Part shown: positions 43,860 through 51,234 of the stretch, piece by piece | Numbering within the stretch: the stretch's first letter is position 1 | How the letters are laid out: each line of letters opens with the position of its first letter | Assembly: GCA_021815305.1 (NCBI GenBank) | Contig: JAKAHC010000008.1 | Span: 1-64,000, forward strand | Direction of reading: 5' to 3' | Length of the DNA stretch: 64,000 nt | Source of the DNA: Deltaproteobacteria bacterium | GTDB taxonomy: Bacteria > Desulfobacterota > Deferrimicrobia > Deferrimicrobiales > Deferrimicrobiaceae | Program-made: the position numbers and the translations under genes | Notes under the pieces: model-generated | Databases searched by the model: none | What the model was told of the DNA's origin: nothing | The model's input: only the letters and a program-made list of their open reading frames with translations

Positions 43860-43888
43860 TTGAAAACGCAACGGATTCACGCTACATT
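43860..43888 (+). promoter_or_regulatory. Promoter of the ATPase/kinase-STAS operon
   Basis: TTGAAA (43860-43865) and TACATT (43883-43888) are 17 bases apart and would start transcription near 43895. The -35 lies four bases from the divergent TATAAT element, so the two promoters are back to back and may compete. Confidence 0.5.
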
Positions 43889-43924
43889 ATCCCGAAGACG
43901 GCCCTTGTGGGGGGAAAAGCGTAC

Positions 43925-46237
43925 GTGCGTCTTTTCGGCACCATGGGAGGAGAGGCGTCCTTCCGGGCGGAGGATTTCTTCGGCAGGGAGGAGGAACTCT
44001 CCTCCCTGATTCGGGCTTCGATCGAGGGAGGGCGCGGCATCGGGTCGTCCTTCATGATCTACGGGCCTCCCAACATCGGGAAGACGTCGTTGCTCCTTTC
44101 GCTGGCCCACGGGTTGCGCTCCTCCCCGGAAAAGACGGTCTTGCCGCGTCCGTTCCCGTTCTACTTCTCGTTCAGCCAGATCCTGTCCCACCCGCTCGCC
44201 CTTTCCCAGCACTTTCTGCAGGAGTTCCTCTGGCAGCTGCTCCGGTTCCTCGGCGACGGGCAGCCGACGGTCTTCGACCCGGAGGCCATGTGCGACCGCC
44301 TCGCCACGTACGGCTTCACGGGGTGCAGGGAGATTCTGGCGGCGCACGCGCGGTTCACTTCCGCGGGCGACGGGCTCTCCGCCCTGGTGAACGCCCTCTC
44401 GTTCCCCTTCGCCGCCGCGGGAGACCTCTTCTACCCGGTTTTCCTCTTCGACGATTTCCAGTATACGGGGAAACTGCAGGGCATTCCCGACGGGGCGATG
44501 CTTTCCATCCTCCGGCCCTACATCAAGGCGGGCCATTTCCCGATGATCCTCTCCGGATCCTCGCCGGGCCGTGTCACCGCTTCCCTCAAGCGCGAGGGAC
44601 TGTACGGCACTTTCCAGATGCTGGAAATCGGGGGGCTCACGACGGACTCCTCCATCCGCCTGTGGCGCCACCTGTGCGAGCGGCGCCGGCTGGATATCTC
44701 CGAATCCCTCCTGGGGCGCGCTTCGGAGCGGCTCGGGGGAATCCCCGTCTACCAGCGGATGCTCGTCGAGGAGATCTTTTTCCGCAACGCGAAGGTGACG
44801 GATGCGATCTCGCTGGAAAACCTCTACGCCCTTTCCGTCACGGACGGAAAGCTGAACCGTTACTGGAGGGAGTTCTTCGAGAACACCTTCCCGGACCGGG
44901 GGCGGCGCGGGCGGGCGATCCGGTTCCTCAAGCGCATCCTTTGCGACGCCTTCCCGCTGGACACGGTGGAGGGGGCGCTGTCGCTGATGGGGGCCTCCCA
45001 CGAGGAAGGGGAGGCGATCCTCTCCTCCCTGGAGTTCAAGGGGCTGATGAAGACGGACCTCGAGCAGCTCTCCTTCGTTGCCGACCCCGTTCTGTCCGAC
45101 TTCCTGTTCTGGGCCTTCGAGCGGGGCGTTCTGGGAAAGGGAGCGTCGCAGGTGGCCGCCGCGATCGTCCAGTCGCGGCTGTCCCGCGCGACACCCGAGC
45201 CGGGGCAGGGCGCGGACCACGCGCGGCGCGTCGCGATCGTGAAGGAGTTGATGCGGAAGTGGGACCTGAGGGACGTGCCGCTGCTGCTGTTGGAGTTCGG
45301 GAAGTTCCGGGGAAAGTTCGGCGGGAAGGGGCTTCTCGAGGTGGTCATCGGGATGGAGTCCGAGGCGGAGCGGGTCCGCCTCCCGAAGATCTCCTCGGTT
45401 TCGACGGGGTACCGGGCGCACCGAGGCGGTCCCCGCTTCGACTTCGACCTGGTGGCGTACGGTTTCCTCGAGGGGGACTTCTCGGAGGAGAACCTGGTCG
45501 TCTGGGCCGTCGATGTGGCGCCGGAGAAGAGCCTCGGCGCGCGCGCCGTGGAGCACTTCGAAAACCGGTGCCGTCTCCTCGCGCTGGAGAAGGGGCTGCC
45601 CCCGGAGCAGTTCCGGAAATGGATGGTCATCGGAGAGACGGCGGACCCGGCGGCGGTCGACCTTGCCGTGCAGTACGGCATCCACCTGTCCCATCCCACG
45701 CAGCTGCGGCTGTTCCTCAACCTCTTCGGGCTGGAGGAACTGGAAAGGGAGCCGGAGAACCCTGCCCGGCCCTCTCCGGGCGGGGAGTCCCCCGTGGAGT
45801 ACGAGCTCGTCCTCCCCATGAAGGCGGATTCCGAGGTGGTGGCGGCCCGCGTCGCGGAGGAGGTCGCGGCGTTCGCCTCCGTGGACGCCGACACGACGGA
45901 CCGGATCAAGATGGCGATCATCGAGGCGTGCATCAACGCCTTCGAGCACAGCGCCTCCGAATCCGGGAAGGTGCGCCTCCGGTACCTGCTCTCCCCCGGA
46001 AGGATCGACCTGTTCGTCCAGGACAACGGGAAGGGGTTCCGCGCGGGGAAGACTCCGGAGGGGACCCGGAAGAACAGGGGGTGGGGGCTGAAACTCATCC
46101 GCGAGCTGGTGGACGACGTGGAGATCGTCACGGGGCAGGAGGGCACGATCGTCCACATGGTGAAGCATCTCGGGGCCGTATCCGGGGAGGCCGGGAGAAA
46201 AGAGGGAGAAGCCCCCACTCCCCCGGGTGAGGCATGA
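43925..46237 (+). CDS. AAA ATPase - winged helix - nuclease-like fold - RsbW-type kinase fusion
   Basis: A 770-residue multidomain protein. Residues 20-240 are an AAA/STAND-type ATPase with Walker A YGPPNIGKTS (46-55) and Walker B FLFDDF (173-178). Residues 325-405 look like a winged-helix region. Residues 450-600 have the layout of a PD-(D/E)xK-like fold with E457 and E472, D506/D508 and D530 then K535, with no clear active-site set. Residues 625-750 are a GHKL ATPase of the RsbW/SpoIIAB kinase type: E667 and N671 (N box), DNGKGF (700-705) and GWGLKLI (719-725). The start is uncertain: GTG 43925 with a G-rich run upstream, or ATG 43943. The STAS gene overlaps its stop. Confidence 0.75.
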   Translation: MRLFGTMGGEASFRAEDFFGREEELSSLIRASIEGGRGIGSSFMIYGPPNIGKTSLLLSLAHGLRSSPEKTVLPRPFPFYFSFSQILSHPLALSQHFLQEFLWQLLRFLGDGQPTVFDPEAMCDRLATYGFTGCREILAAHARFTSAGDGLSALVNALSFPFAAAGDLFYPVFLFDDFQYTGKLQGIPDGAMLSILRPYIKAGHFPMILSGSSPGRVTASLKREGLYGTFQMLEIGGLTTDSSIRLWRHLCERRRLDISESLLGRASERLGGIPVYQRMLVEEIFFRNAKVTDAISLENLYALSVTDGKLNRYWREFFENTFPDRGRRGRAIRFLKRILCDAFPLDTVEGALSLMGASHEEGEAILSSLEFKGLMKTDLEQLSFVADPVLSDFLFWAFERGVLGKGASQVAAAIVQSRLSRATPEPGQGADHARRVAIVKELMRKWDLRDVPLLLLEFGKFRGKFGGKGLLEVVIGMESEAERVRLPKISSVSTGYRAHRGGPRFDFDLVAYGFLEGDFSEENLVVWAVDVAPEKSLGARAVEHFENRCRLLALEKGLPPEQFRKWMVIGETADPAAVDLAVQYGIHLSHPTQLRLFLNLFGLEELEREPENPARPSPGGESPVEYELVLPMKADSEVVAARVAEEVAAFASVDADTTDRIKMAIIEACINAFEHSASESGKVRLRYLLSPGRIDLFVQDNGKGFRAGKTPEGTRKNRGWGLKLIRELVDDVEIVTGQEGTIVHMVKHLGAVSGEAGRKEGEAPTPPGEA

Positions 46238-46593
46238 TGTCTCCGCATGCCACGATCCGGACGCGGCAGGAAGGCGACACGCAGGTGGTGTACGTCGGCG
46301 GCTACCTGAACAGCCTGCTGGGGGAAGAGGTGGAGAGGGCGGTCCGCTCGGGGTTCGACTCCGGGTGCCGCAAGGTCCTCATGAATTTCGGCCAGACCCG
46401 CCTGGTCAACAGCATCGGCATCTCCTTCATCATCGGGATCGTGGAGAAGGTGATGGAAGGGGAGGGGAAACTCGCCTTCTGCGAGGTGAGCCGGATCAAC
46501 CGGGACCTGTTCCAGGTCACCGGCCTTTCGAAGTACGTCCGCTCCTTCGAAACGGAGAAGGAGGGGCTGGAATTCCTCTCGGGCGCCGCCTGA
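46234..46593 (+). CDS. STAS-domain anti-sigma factor antagonist
   Basis: A 119-residue STAS protein. Its fold is a strand (TQVVYVGGYLNS), then helix, KVLMNFGQTRLVNSIGISF and VTGLSKYVRSF. Serine 60 in N-S-I-G stands where RsbV and SpoIIAA have the phosphorylated serine after an aspartate; the aspartate is replaced by asparagine. The ATG overlaps the kinase-domain gene stop by four bases (ATGATG), so the two should be made in fixed ratio. Expected role: partner of the RsbW-like domain, phosphorylated and released. Confidence 0.85.
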   Translation: MMSPHATIRTRQEGDTQVVYVGGYLNSLLGEEVERAVRSGFDSGCRKVLMNFGQTRLVNSIGISFIIGIVEKVMEGEGKLAFCEVSRINRDLFQVTGLSKYVRSFETEKEGLEFLSGAA

Positions 46594-46597
46594 CGGG

Positions 46598-46623
46598 AAC
46601 GGGCCCGGTCGGGCCGTTTCTCA
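46598..46623 (+). terminator. Candidate terminator after the STAS gene
   Basis: AACGG-GCCC, a four-base GGTC loop, then GGGC-CGTT form a stem of eight pairs with one bulged G, followed by TTTCTC. It lies between the STAS stop (46593) and the convergent isomerase stop (46621) and could serve the operon. Confidence 0.45.
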
Positions 46624-47409
46624 GGGAAGGCTCGAGAGGATCCGCCGCAGCCCCGCGACGCAACGCGGAAAATGGTCCTTGCGGTGCGGTTCCAGCGTGA
46701 GGATCGGGTGGGCCCCGGCGTCGCGAACCGAGAGCAGCACTCCGCGGAAGTTGATGGACCCCTCGCCCACGGGAAGGTGGTCATCCCGAACCCCCCGGTT
46801 GTCGTGGATGTGCATCAATCCGGTTCCCTCTCCGTACGCCTGCGCCCAGTGGTGCACCGGAAGCTTCGAGAAGAGGGTCGCGTGCCCCGGGTCGAAGCAG
46901 AGGCGGAGCCGCGGGGATCCCACCGCTTCCCGGAGACGGATCAGGTGGTCCGGGACCTCGTCGAACACGTTCTCGACGAAAAGCCGGGTATCCGCCTTCT
47001 CCGCGGTTTCGGCGAGCTCTCCGAACGAGCGCCGCGCGGATGAAAACCATTCCTCCGGGCGAAAATCGAAAAGCCACTCGGAATACCCCCCGTGGACGAC
47101 GATGCCGGCGGGACGGAACACGGGGGCCAGGGCGATGGCCTGGGACAGGCGGCGCACGGCAAACCTTCGGGCCTCCTCGTCCTGCGCCCCCGGCCAGACG
47201 TCCCGGAAAGGGGCGTGGAACGACAAGGACCGGACTCCCGCATCCCGTAAGGTTTCCGCGATGCGCTCCGCCTCGTCCATGCGCAGTTCCTCGAGGGTCG
47301 CTGCGGACAGGTAGATCTCCGGCCCCACACCCTCCCCGGCCAGCATGCGGACCGTGTCCGCCTCGCGGAGAAGGGGGTACGGGACGGTGGAATGGACGAC
47401 CCAGGACAT
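46621..47409 (-). CDS. Sugar phosphate isomerase/epimerase-like TIM-barrel protein (second copy)
   Basis: A 262-residue xylose isomerase-like TIM-barrel protein. Strands include LSFHAPFRDVWPG, GIVVHGGYSEWLF, LFVENVFDEVPD, LRLCFDPGHATLF, GLMHIHDNRG and TLEPHRKDH. The histidines and acids fit a divalent metal site. The ATG at 47409 has GGAGGT eight bases upstream and is preferred over a longer frame. It is divergent from gntR and convergent with the STAS gene. It is not closely similar to the 6.0 kb copy. Substrate unknown; whether the GntR regulator controls it is open. Confidence 0.75.
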   Translation of the reverse strand: MSWVVHSTVPYPLLREADTVRMLAGEGVGPEIYLSAATLEELRMDEAERIAETLRDAGVRSLSFHAPFRDVWPGAQDEEARRFAVRRLSQAIALAPVFRPAGIVVHGGYSEWLFDFRPEEWFSSARRSFGELAETAEKADTRLFVENVFDEVPDHLIRLREAVGSPRLRLCFDPGHATLFSKLPVHHWAQAYGEGTGLMHIHDNRGVRDDHLPVGEGSINFRGVLLSVRDAGAHPILTLEPHRKDHFPRCVAGLRRILSSLP

Positions 47410-47523
47410 GGCGCGGACCTCCAGGCGGTTCTTCCGGAATCGAAGGGGGGTAACGTACCGCATCCGGAGCGGCGGAGCAAGCGCCGGGCTGCCGGAAGCA
47501 TCCGGTGCGATCGGTTTTTCCCC

Positions 47524-47551
47524 TTGACAGGATCATGGTATACTGTATACA
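47524..47551 (+). promoter_or_regulatory. gntR promoter with an overlapping palindromic operator
   Basis: TTGACA (47524-47529) and TATACA (47546-47551) are 16 bases apart. Between and overlapping the -10 is ATGGTATACTGTATACAT (47536-47553), two GTATAC half-sites one base apart. This resembles known FCD-type GntR operators and predicts autorepression. Confidence 0.6.
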
Positions 47552-47589
47552 TAAAACGGCGTTCATTTTTCGAGACAAGAGGTAACCCC

Positions 47590-48255
47590 TTGCAAAAGTT
47601 CAGAATCCGTATCGACAATCACCTGACCTTGCGGGAGCGGATCGTGGAGACGATCCGCAACGCGATCGTCAACGGCCAGCTCCTCCCCGGCACCCGGATC
47701 GCCGAACCGGAGCTTGCGGACAAGTTCGGGATCAGCCGCACCCCGATCCGGGAAGCGTTCCGCCAGCTGGAGTCGGAGGGGTTCATTTCCGTCGTTCCCA
47801 GGAAGGGCGCCATCGTGGCTTCCCTGTCCTCGAAGGACGTCTCGAATTTCTACGAGCTGAAAATGGTTCTCGAGGGACACGCGGCCCGGTGCGCCGCGAT
47901 GAACCTCACGGAGAACGACCTGGCCAGGATGGAAACGGTCAACCGCCAGATCGAGGCCGCGGCGGGGAAGAAGGACCTGCGCCGCGTGCTCGACCTGCAC
48001 AACGAGTTCCACGACATCTTCCTCCGCGCGTGCGGGAACGAGAAGCTCCAATCCATCGTCCAGAACCTGGTCATGCAGTTCCAGCGCTTCCGGCTGATCC
48101 TCGCCGTCCCCGGGAAAATCGAAGGTTCGATCCGGCAGCACCGGGAGATCATCGACGCCTTTCGAGAGCACGACGCGGACCTGGCCGAAGAGCTCGTCAA
48201 GAAGAACGCCCTCTACGGGAAGAACATCCTCCTGCGGGAGCTGGGGAAAGGGTAA
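47590..48255 (+). CDS. GntR-family transcriptional regulator, FCD subfamily
   Basis: A 221-residue regulator. The N-terminal winged helix-turn-helix (about 10-75) has VETIRNAIVNGQLLPGTRI and FGISRTPIREAFRQLESEGF. The C-terminal FCD effector domain has helices with LHNEFHDIFLRACGNEKL and RQHREIIDAFREHD, whose histidines and acids bind a metal or small acid. A TTG start at 47590 has AAGAGG upstream; no ATG is near. It heads the unit gntR-selA with a 15-base gap. The effector is unknown. Confidence 0.85.
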   Translation: MQKFRIRIDNHLTLRERIVETIRNAIVNGQLLPGTRIAEPELADKFGISRTPIREAFRQLESEGFISVVPRKGAIVASLSSKDVSNFYELKMVLEGHAARCAAMNLTENDLARMETVNRQIEAAAGKKDLRRVLDLHNEFHDIFLRACGNEKLQSIVQNLVMQFQRFRLILAVPGKIEGSIRQHREIIDAFREHDADLAEELVKKNALYGKNILLRELGKG

Positions 48256-48270
48256 CCTTTCGCACGGCCC

Positions 48271-49668
48271 ATGCCCGAGGCCCAAGGATTGCGGAACCTA
48301 CCCTCGATAACGTTCCTGCTCGGGCAGGACGCGGTGCGGGCGCTCCTGCGCTCCCATCCCCGCCCGGTGGTGGTGAACGCCCTCCGGACCCTCGTGGAAC
48401 AGCACCGCGCGGGCGGAGAACCGCAGGTTTCCCGGGAGGCGTGGGTTTCACGGATCCTTTCCCGGCTCCCCGCGGAGATCGCGGGGCGGGAAGCCCTCCC
48501 GGTGCGCAGGGTGATCAACGCGGCAGGGGTGGTGGTCCACACCAACCTCGGGAGAGCCCCCCTCCCCGAGGAGGCGCTGGCCGCCATTGCCGATACCGCC
48601 AGAGGATACTCGAACCTCGAGTACGATCTCGGGACCGGGGAGCGCTCCTCCCGCCTCGTCCACGTCGAGGGAATGCTGCGCGCGCTGACGGGGGCCGAGT
48701 GCGTCCACGCGGTGAACAACAACGCCGCCGCCGTGCTGCTCTGCCTCGCGGGACTGGCCCGCGGCCGGGAAGTGATCGTGAGCCGGGGGGAGCTGGTCGA
48801 GATCGGGGGATCGTTCCGCATCCCGGAGATCATGGTGGAGAGCGGAGCGCGCCTGGTGGAGGTGGGCACCACCAACCGCACGCGGCTCGCCGATTACGAA
48901 CGGGCCATCACGGGCCAGACGGCGCTCCTTCTGAAGGTACACCGGTCCAACTTCGCCCTGCGCGGTTTCACGGAGGAGGTTCCGGCGGGGGAACTCGCGC
49001 GGCTCGGGGGCCGCGCGGGGATCCCGGTCATGGAGGACCAGGGGTCGGGCGCGCTGTTCGACTTCGGTGCCCACGGCATCCGGGACGCGCTCTCCCTCCG
49101 GCGGGCCCTCGCCGCCGGCCCCGGGATCGTCACCGCGAGCGGGGACAAACTTCTGGGCGGTCCGCAGGCGGGGATCATCCTGGGGAAAGAGGAACTGGTC
49201 GCTCCGCTCAAAAAGCACCCTCTTTCCCGCGCATTGCGGCTGGACAAGCTGCGCCTGGCGGCCTTGGCCTCGGTCCTGCGGCTGTACGCGGACGAGCGGC
49301 GGGCGCAGGCGCGGGTGCCGGTGCTGAGGATGCTTCTCGAGCCGGAAGAACGGGTCCGGGCGCGGGCGCTTCGGCTGATCCGGAGGGTGCGCAGGGAGGG
49401 GAGGCCCGGGTTCGCGCTCTCCCTGGAGCGGGGCGCGACCTCACCGGGCGGAGGCGCCTTGCCGGACGTCTTCGTGCCGACCGTTTGCGTCGCGGTTTCC
49501 CACCCGCGCATACCGGAGGAGAGGCTCCTCGAGCGGCTGCGGGCCGGGGATCCTCCCGTGGTGGCCCGGGCGGGAGGGGGGAGGGTCCTGCTCGACCTCC
49601 GCACGGTGCGGGACGACGAGGTTGCGGATCTGGCCTCCGCGCTCCTCGCGGCGGCGATCGGCGATTGA
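48271..49668 (+). CDS. selA: L-seryl-tRNA(Sec) selenium transferase SelA
   Basis: A 465-residue PLP enzyme that converts seryl-tRNA(Sec) to selenocysteinyl-tRNA(Sec). The N-terminal part begins LPSITFLLGQDAVRALLRS. The catalytic segment is SGDKLLGGPQAGIILG with the PLP lysine about residue 293; NAAGVVVHTNLGRAPLPEEA and NNNAAAVLLCL are also family motifs. The usual next gene selB is absent; an HNH gene follows after 55 bases. selB, selC and selD must lie elsewhere if the pathway is functional. No UGA-interrupted gene was recognised in this window. Confidence 0.95.
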   Translation: MPEAQGLRNLPSITFLLGQDAVRALLRSHPRPVVVNALRTLVEQHRAGGEPQVSREAWVSRILSRLPAEIAGREALPVRRVINAAGVVVHTNLGRAPLPEEALAAIADTARGYSNLEYDLGTGERSSRLVHVEGMLRALTGAECVHAVNNNAAAVLLCLAGLARGREVIVSRGELVEIGGSFRIPEIMVESGARLVEVGTTNRTRLADYERAITGQTALLLKVHRSNFALRGFTEEVPAGELARLGGRAGIPVMEDQGSGALFDFGAHGIRDALSLRRALAAGPGIVTASGDKLLGGPQAGIILGKEELVAPLKKHPLSRALRLDKLRLAALASVLRLYADERRAQARVPVLRMLLEPEERVRARALRLIRRVRREGRPGFALSLERGATSPGGGALPDVFVPTVCVAVSHPRIPEERLLERLRAGDPPVVARAGGGRVLLDLRTVRDDEVADLASALLAAAIGD

Positions 49669-49723
49669 CCGTTTCCCGCTCCATGGGTAGAGTAAGAGCA
49701 ACCATGTCCCGCCGGCGCCCCCG

Positions 49724-50320
49724 ATGTTGAATTCAAGCGTCCTCGTCCTCAACCGGGGGTTCTTCCCGGTCCACGTCACCAGCGTGCGCCGCGCCTTCTG
49801 CCTTCTGTACGCGGGGCTGGCGAGGGCGATCAACGGACAGTACGAGCTGTTCGACTACCCGTCGTGGAGCGCCCTCACGGTGGCGGCGGGGGAGGACTCG
49901 GTCGGGCTCGTGGGCCGCGCCGTTAGGGTTCCGCGGGTGGTCGTCCTTGTCGCGTACGACCGGGTCCCCCGGCGGAACGTCCGGTTCAGCCGCAGGAACA
50001 TCTTCGTGCGCGACCGCAACATCTGCCAGTATTGCGGGAATCCGTTCGAAAGCAGCGAGCTCAACCTCGACCATGTCGTGCCCCGGTCCCAGGGGGGGAA
50101 GACCATCTGGGAAAACATCGTCTGCAGCTGCGTCCCCTGCAACAAGAAAAAGGGGGGCAACCGCCCCGACCAGGCGGGGATGCGGCTGATCTCCACTCCT
50201 CTCCCCCCCAGGTGGTCGCCGGAGTATGCCTTTTCCCTGCGTCCCCCGATCCGCAGGGAATGGGTCCCGTTCCTGAATGTGGTCGACTTCACGTATTGGA
50301 ACCTCGAGCTCCAGGATTGA
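49724..50320 (+). CDS. HNH endonuclease
   Basis: A 198-residue protein with a C-terminal HNH domain (about 85-160): a zinc pair C101/C104, DH at 116-117, N131, the second zinc pair C136/C139 and N140. The N-terminal 80 residues start LNSSVLVLNRGFFPVHVTSVRR, as in stand-alone HNH proteins found widely in bacteria. Function is not established; DNA repair or restriction roles have been suggested for such proteins. aroE starts inside its stop (TTGA), so it is part of a housekeeping unit and not an obvious mobile element. Confidence 0.88.
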   Translation: MLNSSVLVLNRGFFPVHVTSVRRAFCLLYAGLARAINGQYELFDYPSWSALTVAAGEDSVGLVGRAVRVPRVVVLVAYDRVPRRNVRFSRRNIFVRDRNICQYCGNPFESSELNLDHVVPRSQGGKTIWENIVCSCVPCNKKKGGNRPDQAGMRLISTPLPPRWSPEYAFSLRPPIRREWVPFLNVVDFTYWNLELQD

Positions 50321-51192
50321 TTCCCGCCGGCCCCCCTCCGCCGGGGACGAGGACCCCCTTCCTCCTGTTCGTAGCCGGGCACCCGGTGGCGCATTCCCTG
50401 AGCCCCGCCATGCACAACGGCGTCATCGACCGGCTGGGGCTTCCGCTGTACTACATCCCCGTGGACATCCCCCCCGGGCGTTTCGGGGCGTACCTGCGGG
50501 TCGTCCGGTCGGCGAATTTCCTCGGGGGGAACGTCACGGTGCCCTTCAAGGAAGAGGCGGCGAGGCTTTCGGACACCCGCTCGGAGGCGGTTTCGGTGTG
50601 CGGGGCCGCCAACACCCTGGTCGCCCGGCATGGGAAGCTCCATGCGGAGAACACGGATGGAGACGGGTTCCTCGACGCACTGGAAGGGTGCGGGTGGGGC
50701 CGCAGACATCGGAACGTGGTCCTGCTGGGAGCGGGAGGAGCCGCCCGGGGAATCGCCTTCGCACTCGGAAGGGCAGGAACCCGGAGGATCGTCCTCCTGA
50801 ACCGGCATGCCCGCCGCGCGGAGGAGGTCGCGCGGATCCTCTCCCCGAGGTTTCCTTCCCTCTCCTTCGCGACCGGAAACCTTCGGCAGGGAACCCTCCG
50901 GGAGGCGTTCCGGGGGGCGGACCTCATCGTGCAGTGCACCTCTCTGGGGCTCCAGGGGGAGTGGAAAAATTTTCCTCTGAAAGATGTAGAGAAATCTTCC
51001 CGGTTTGCCGATATAGTCTACCGGGCGGGGGGAACCCCCCTGGTGCGGCGCCTTCGTGCGAGGGGGGTCCCCGCGGTCGACGGACTCCCGATGCTGGCGC
51101 ACCAGGCGGCAAGGAGCTTCGCGCTCTGGACCGGGGAAAAAATCCCGGGGGAAGTGTTCCTGGCGTTTGCGAGAAAGGCATTGAAACCATGA
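50317..51192 (+). CDS. aroE: Shikimate dehydrogenase AroE
   Basis: A 291-residue NADPH enzyme that reduces 3-dehydroshikimate. GHPVAHSLSPAMHN (21-34), the catalytic lysine in NVTVPFKEEA (about K78), ENTDGDGF (111-118, aspartate 114) and the NADP loop LGAGGAARGIAFAL are clear. A TTG start at 50317 overlaps the HNH stop; an upstream extension of the frame has no homology-like sequence. The C-terminus has GLPMLAHQAARSF, the family end motif. It precedes the pilus genes, as an in-line housekeeping gene. Confidence 0.95.
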   Translation: MIPAGPPPPGTRTPFLLFVAGHPVAHSLSPAMHNGVIDRLGLPLYYIPVDIPPGRFGAYLRVVRSANFLGGNVTVPFKEEAARLSDTRSEAVSVCGAANTLVARHGKLHAENTDGDGFLDALEGCGWGRRHRNVVLLGAGGAARGIAFALGRAGTRRIVLLNRHARRAEEVARILSPRFPSLSFATGNLRQGTLREAFRGADLIVQCTSLGLQGEWKNFPLKDVEKSSRFADIVYRAGGTPLVRRLRARGVPAVDGLPMLAHQAARSFALWTGEKIPGEVFLAFARKALKP

Positions 51193-51234
51193 TGCATTCG
51201 GGCATATTCCGGGAAGGTGCGAGGTAGGGGGAAC

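Noticed and set aside
49724-50320. HNH endonuclease considered as part of a defence or homing system
   Set aside because: It is embedded in and overlaps a housekeeping unit (aroE) and has the widespread stand-alone HNH form; no methyltransferase or other defence gene is near.
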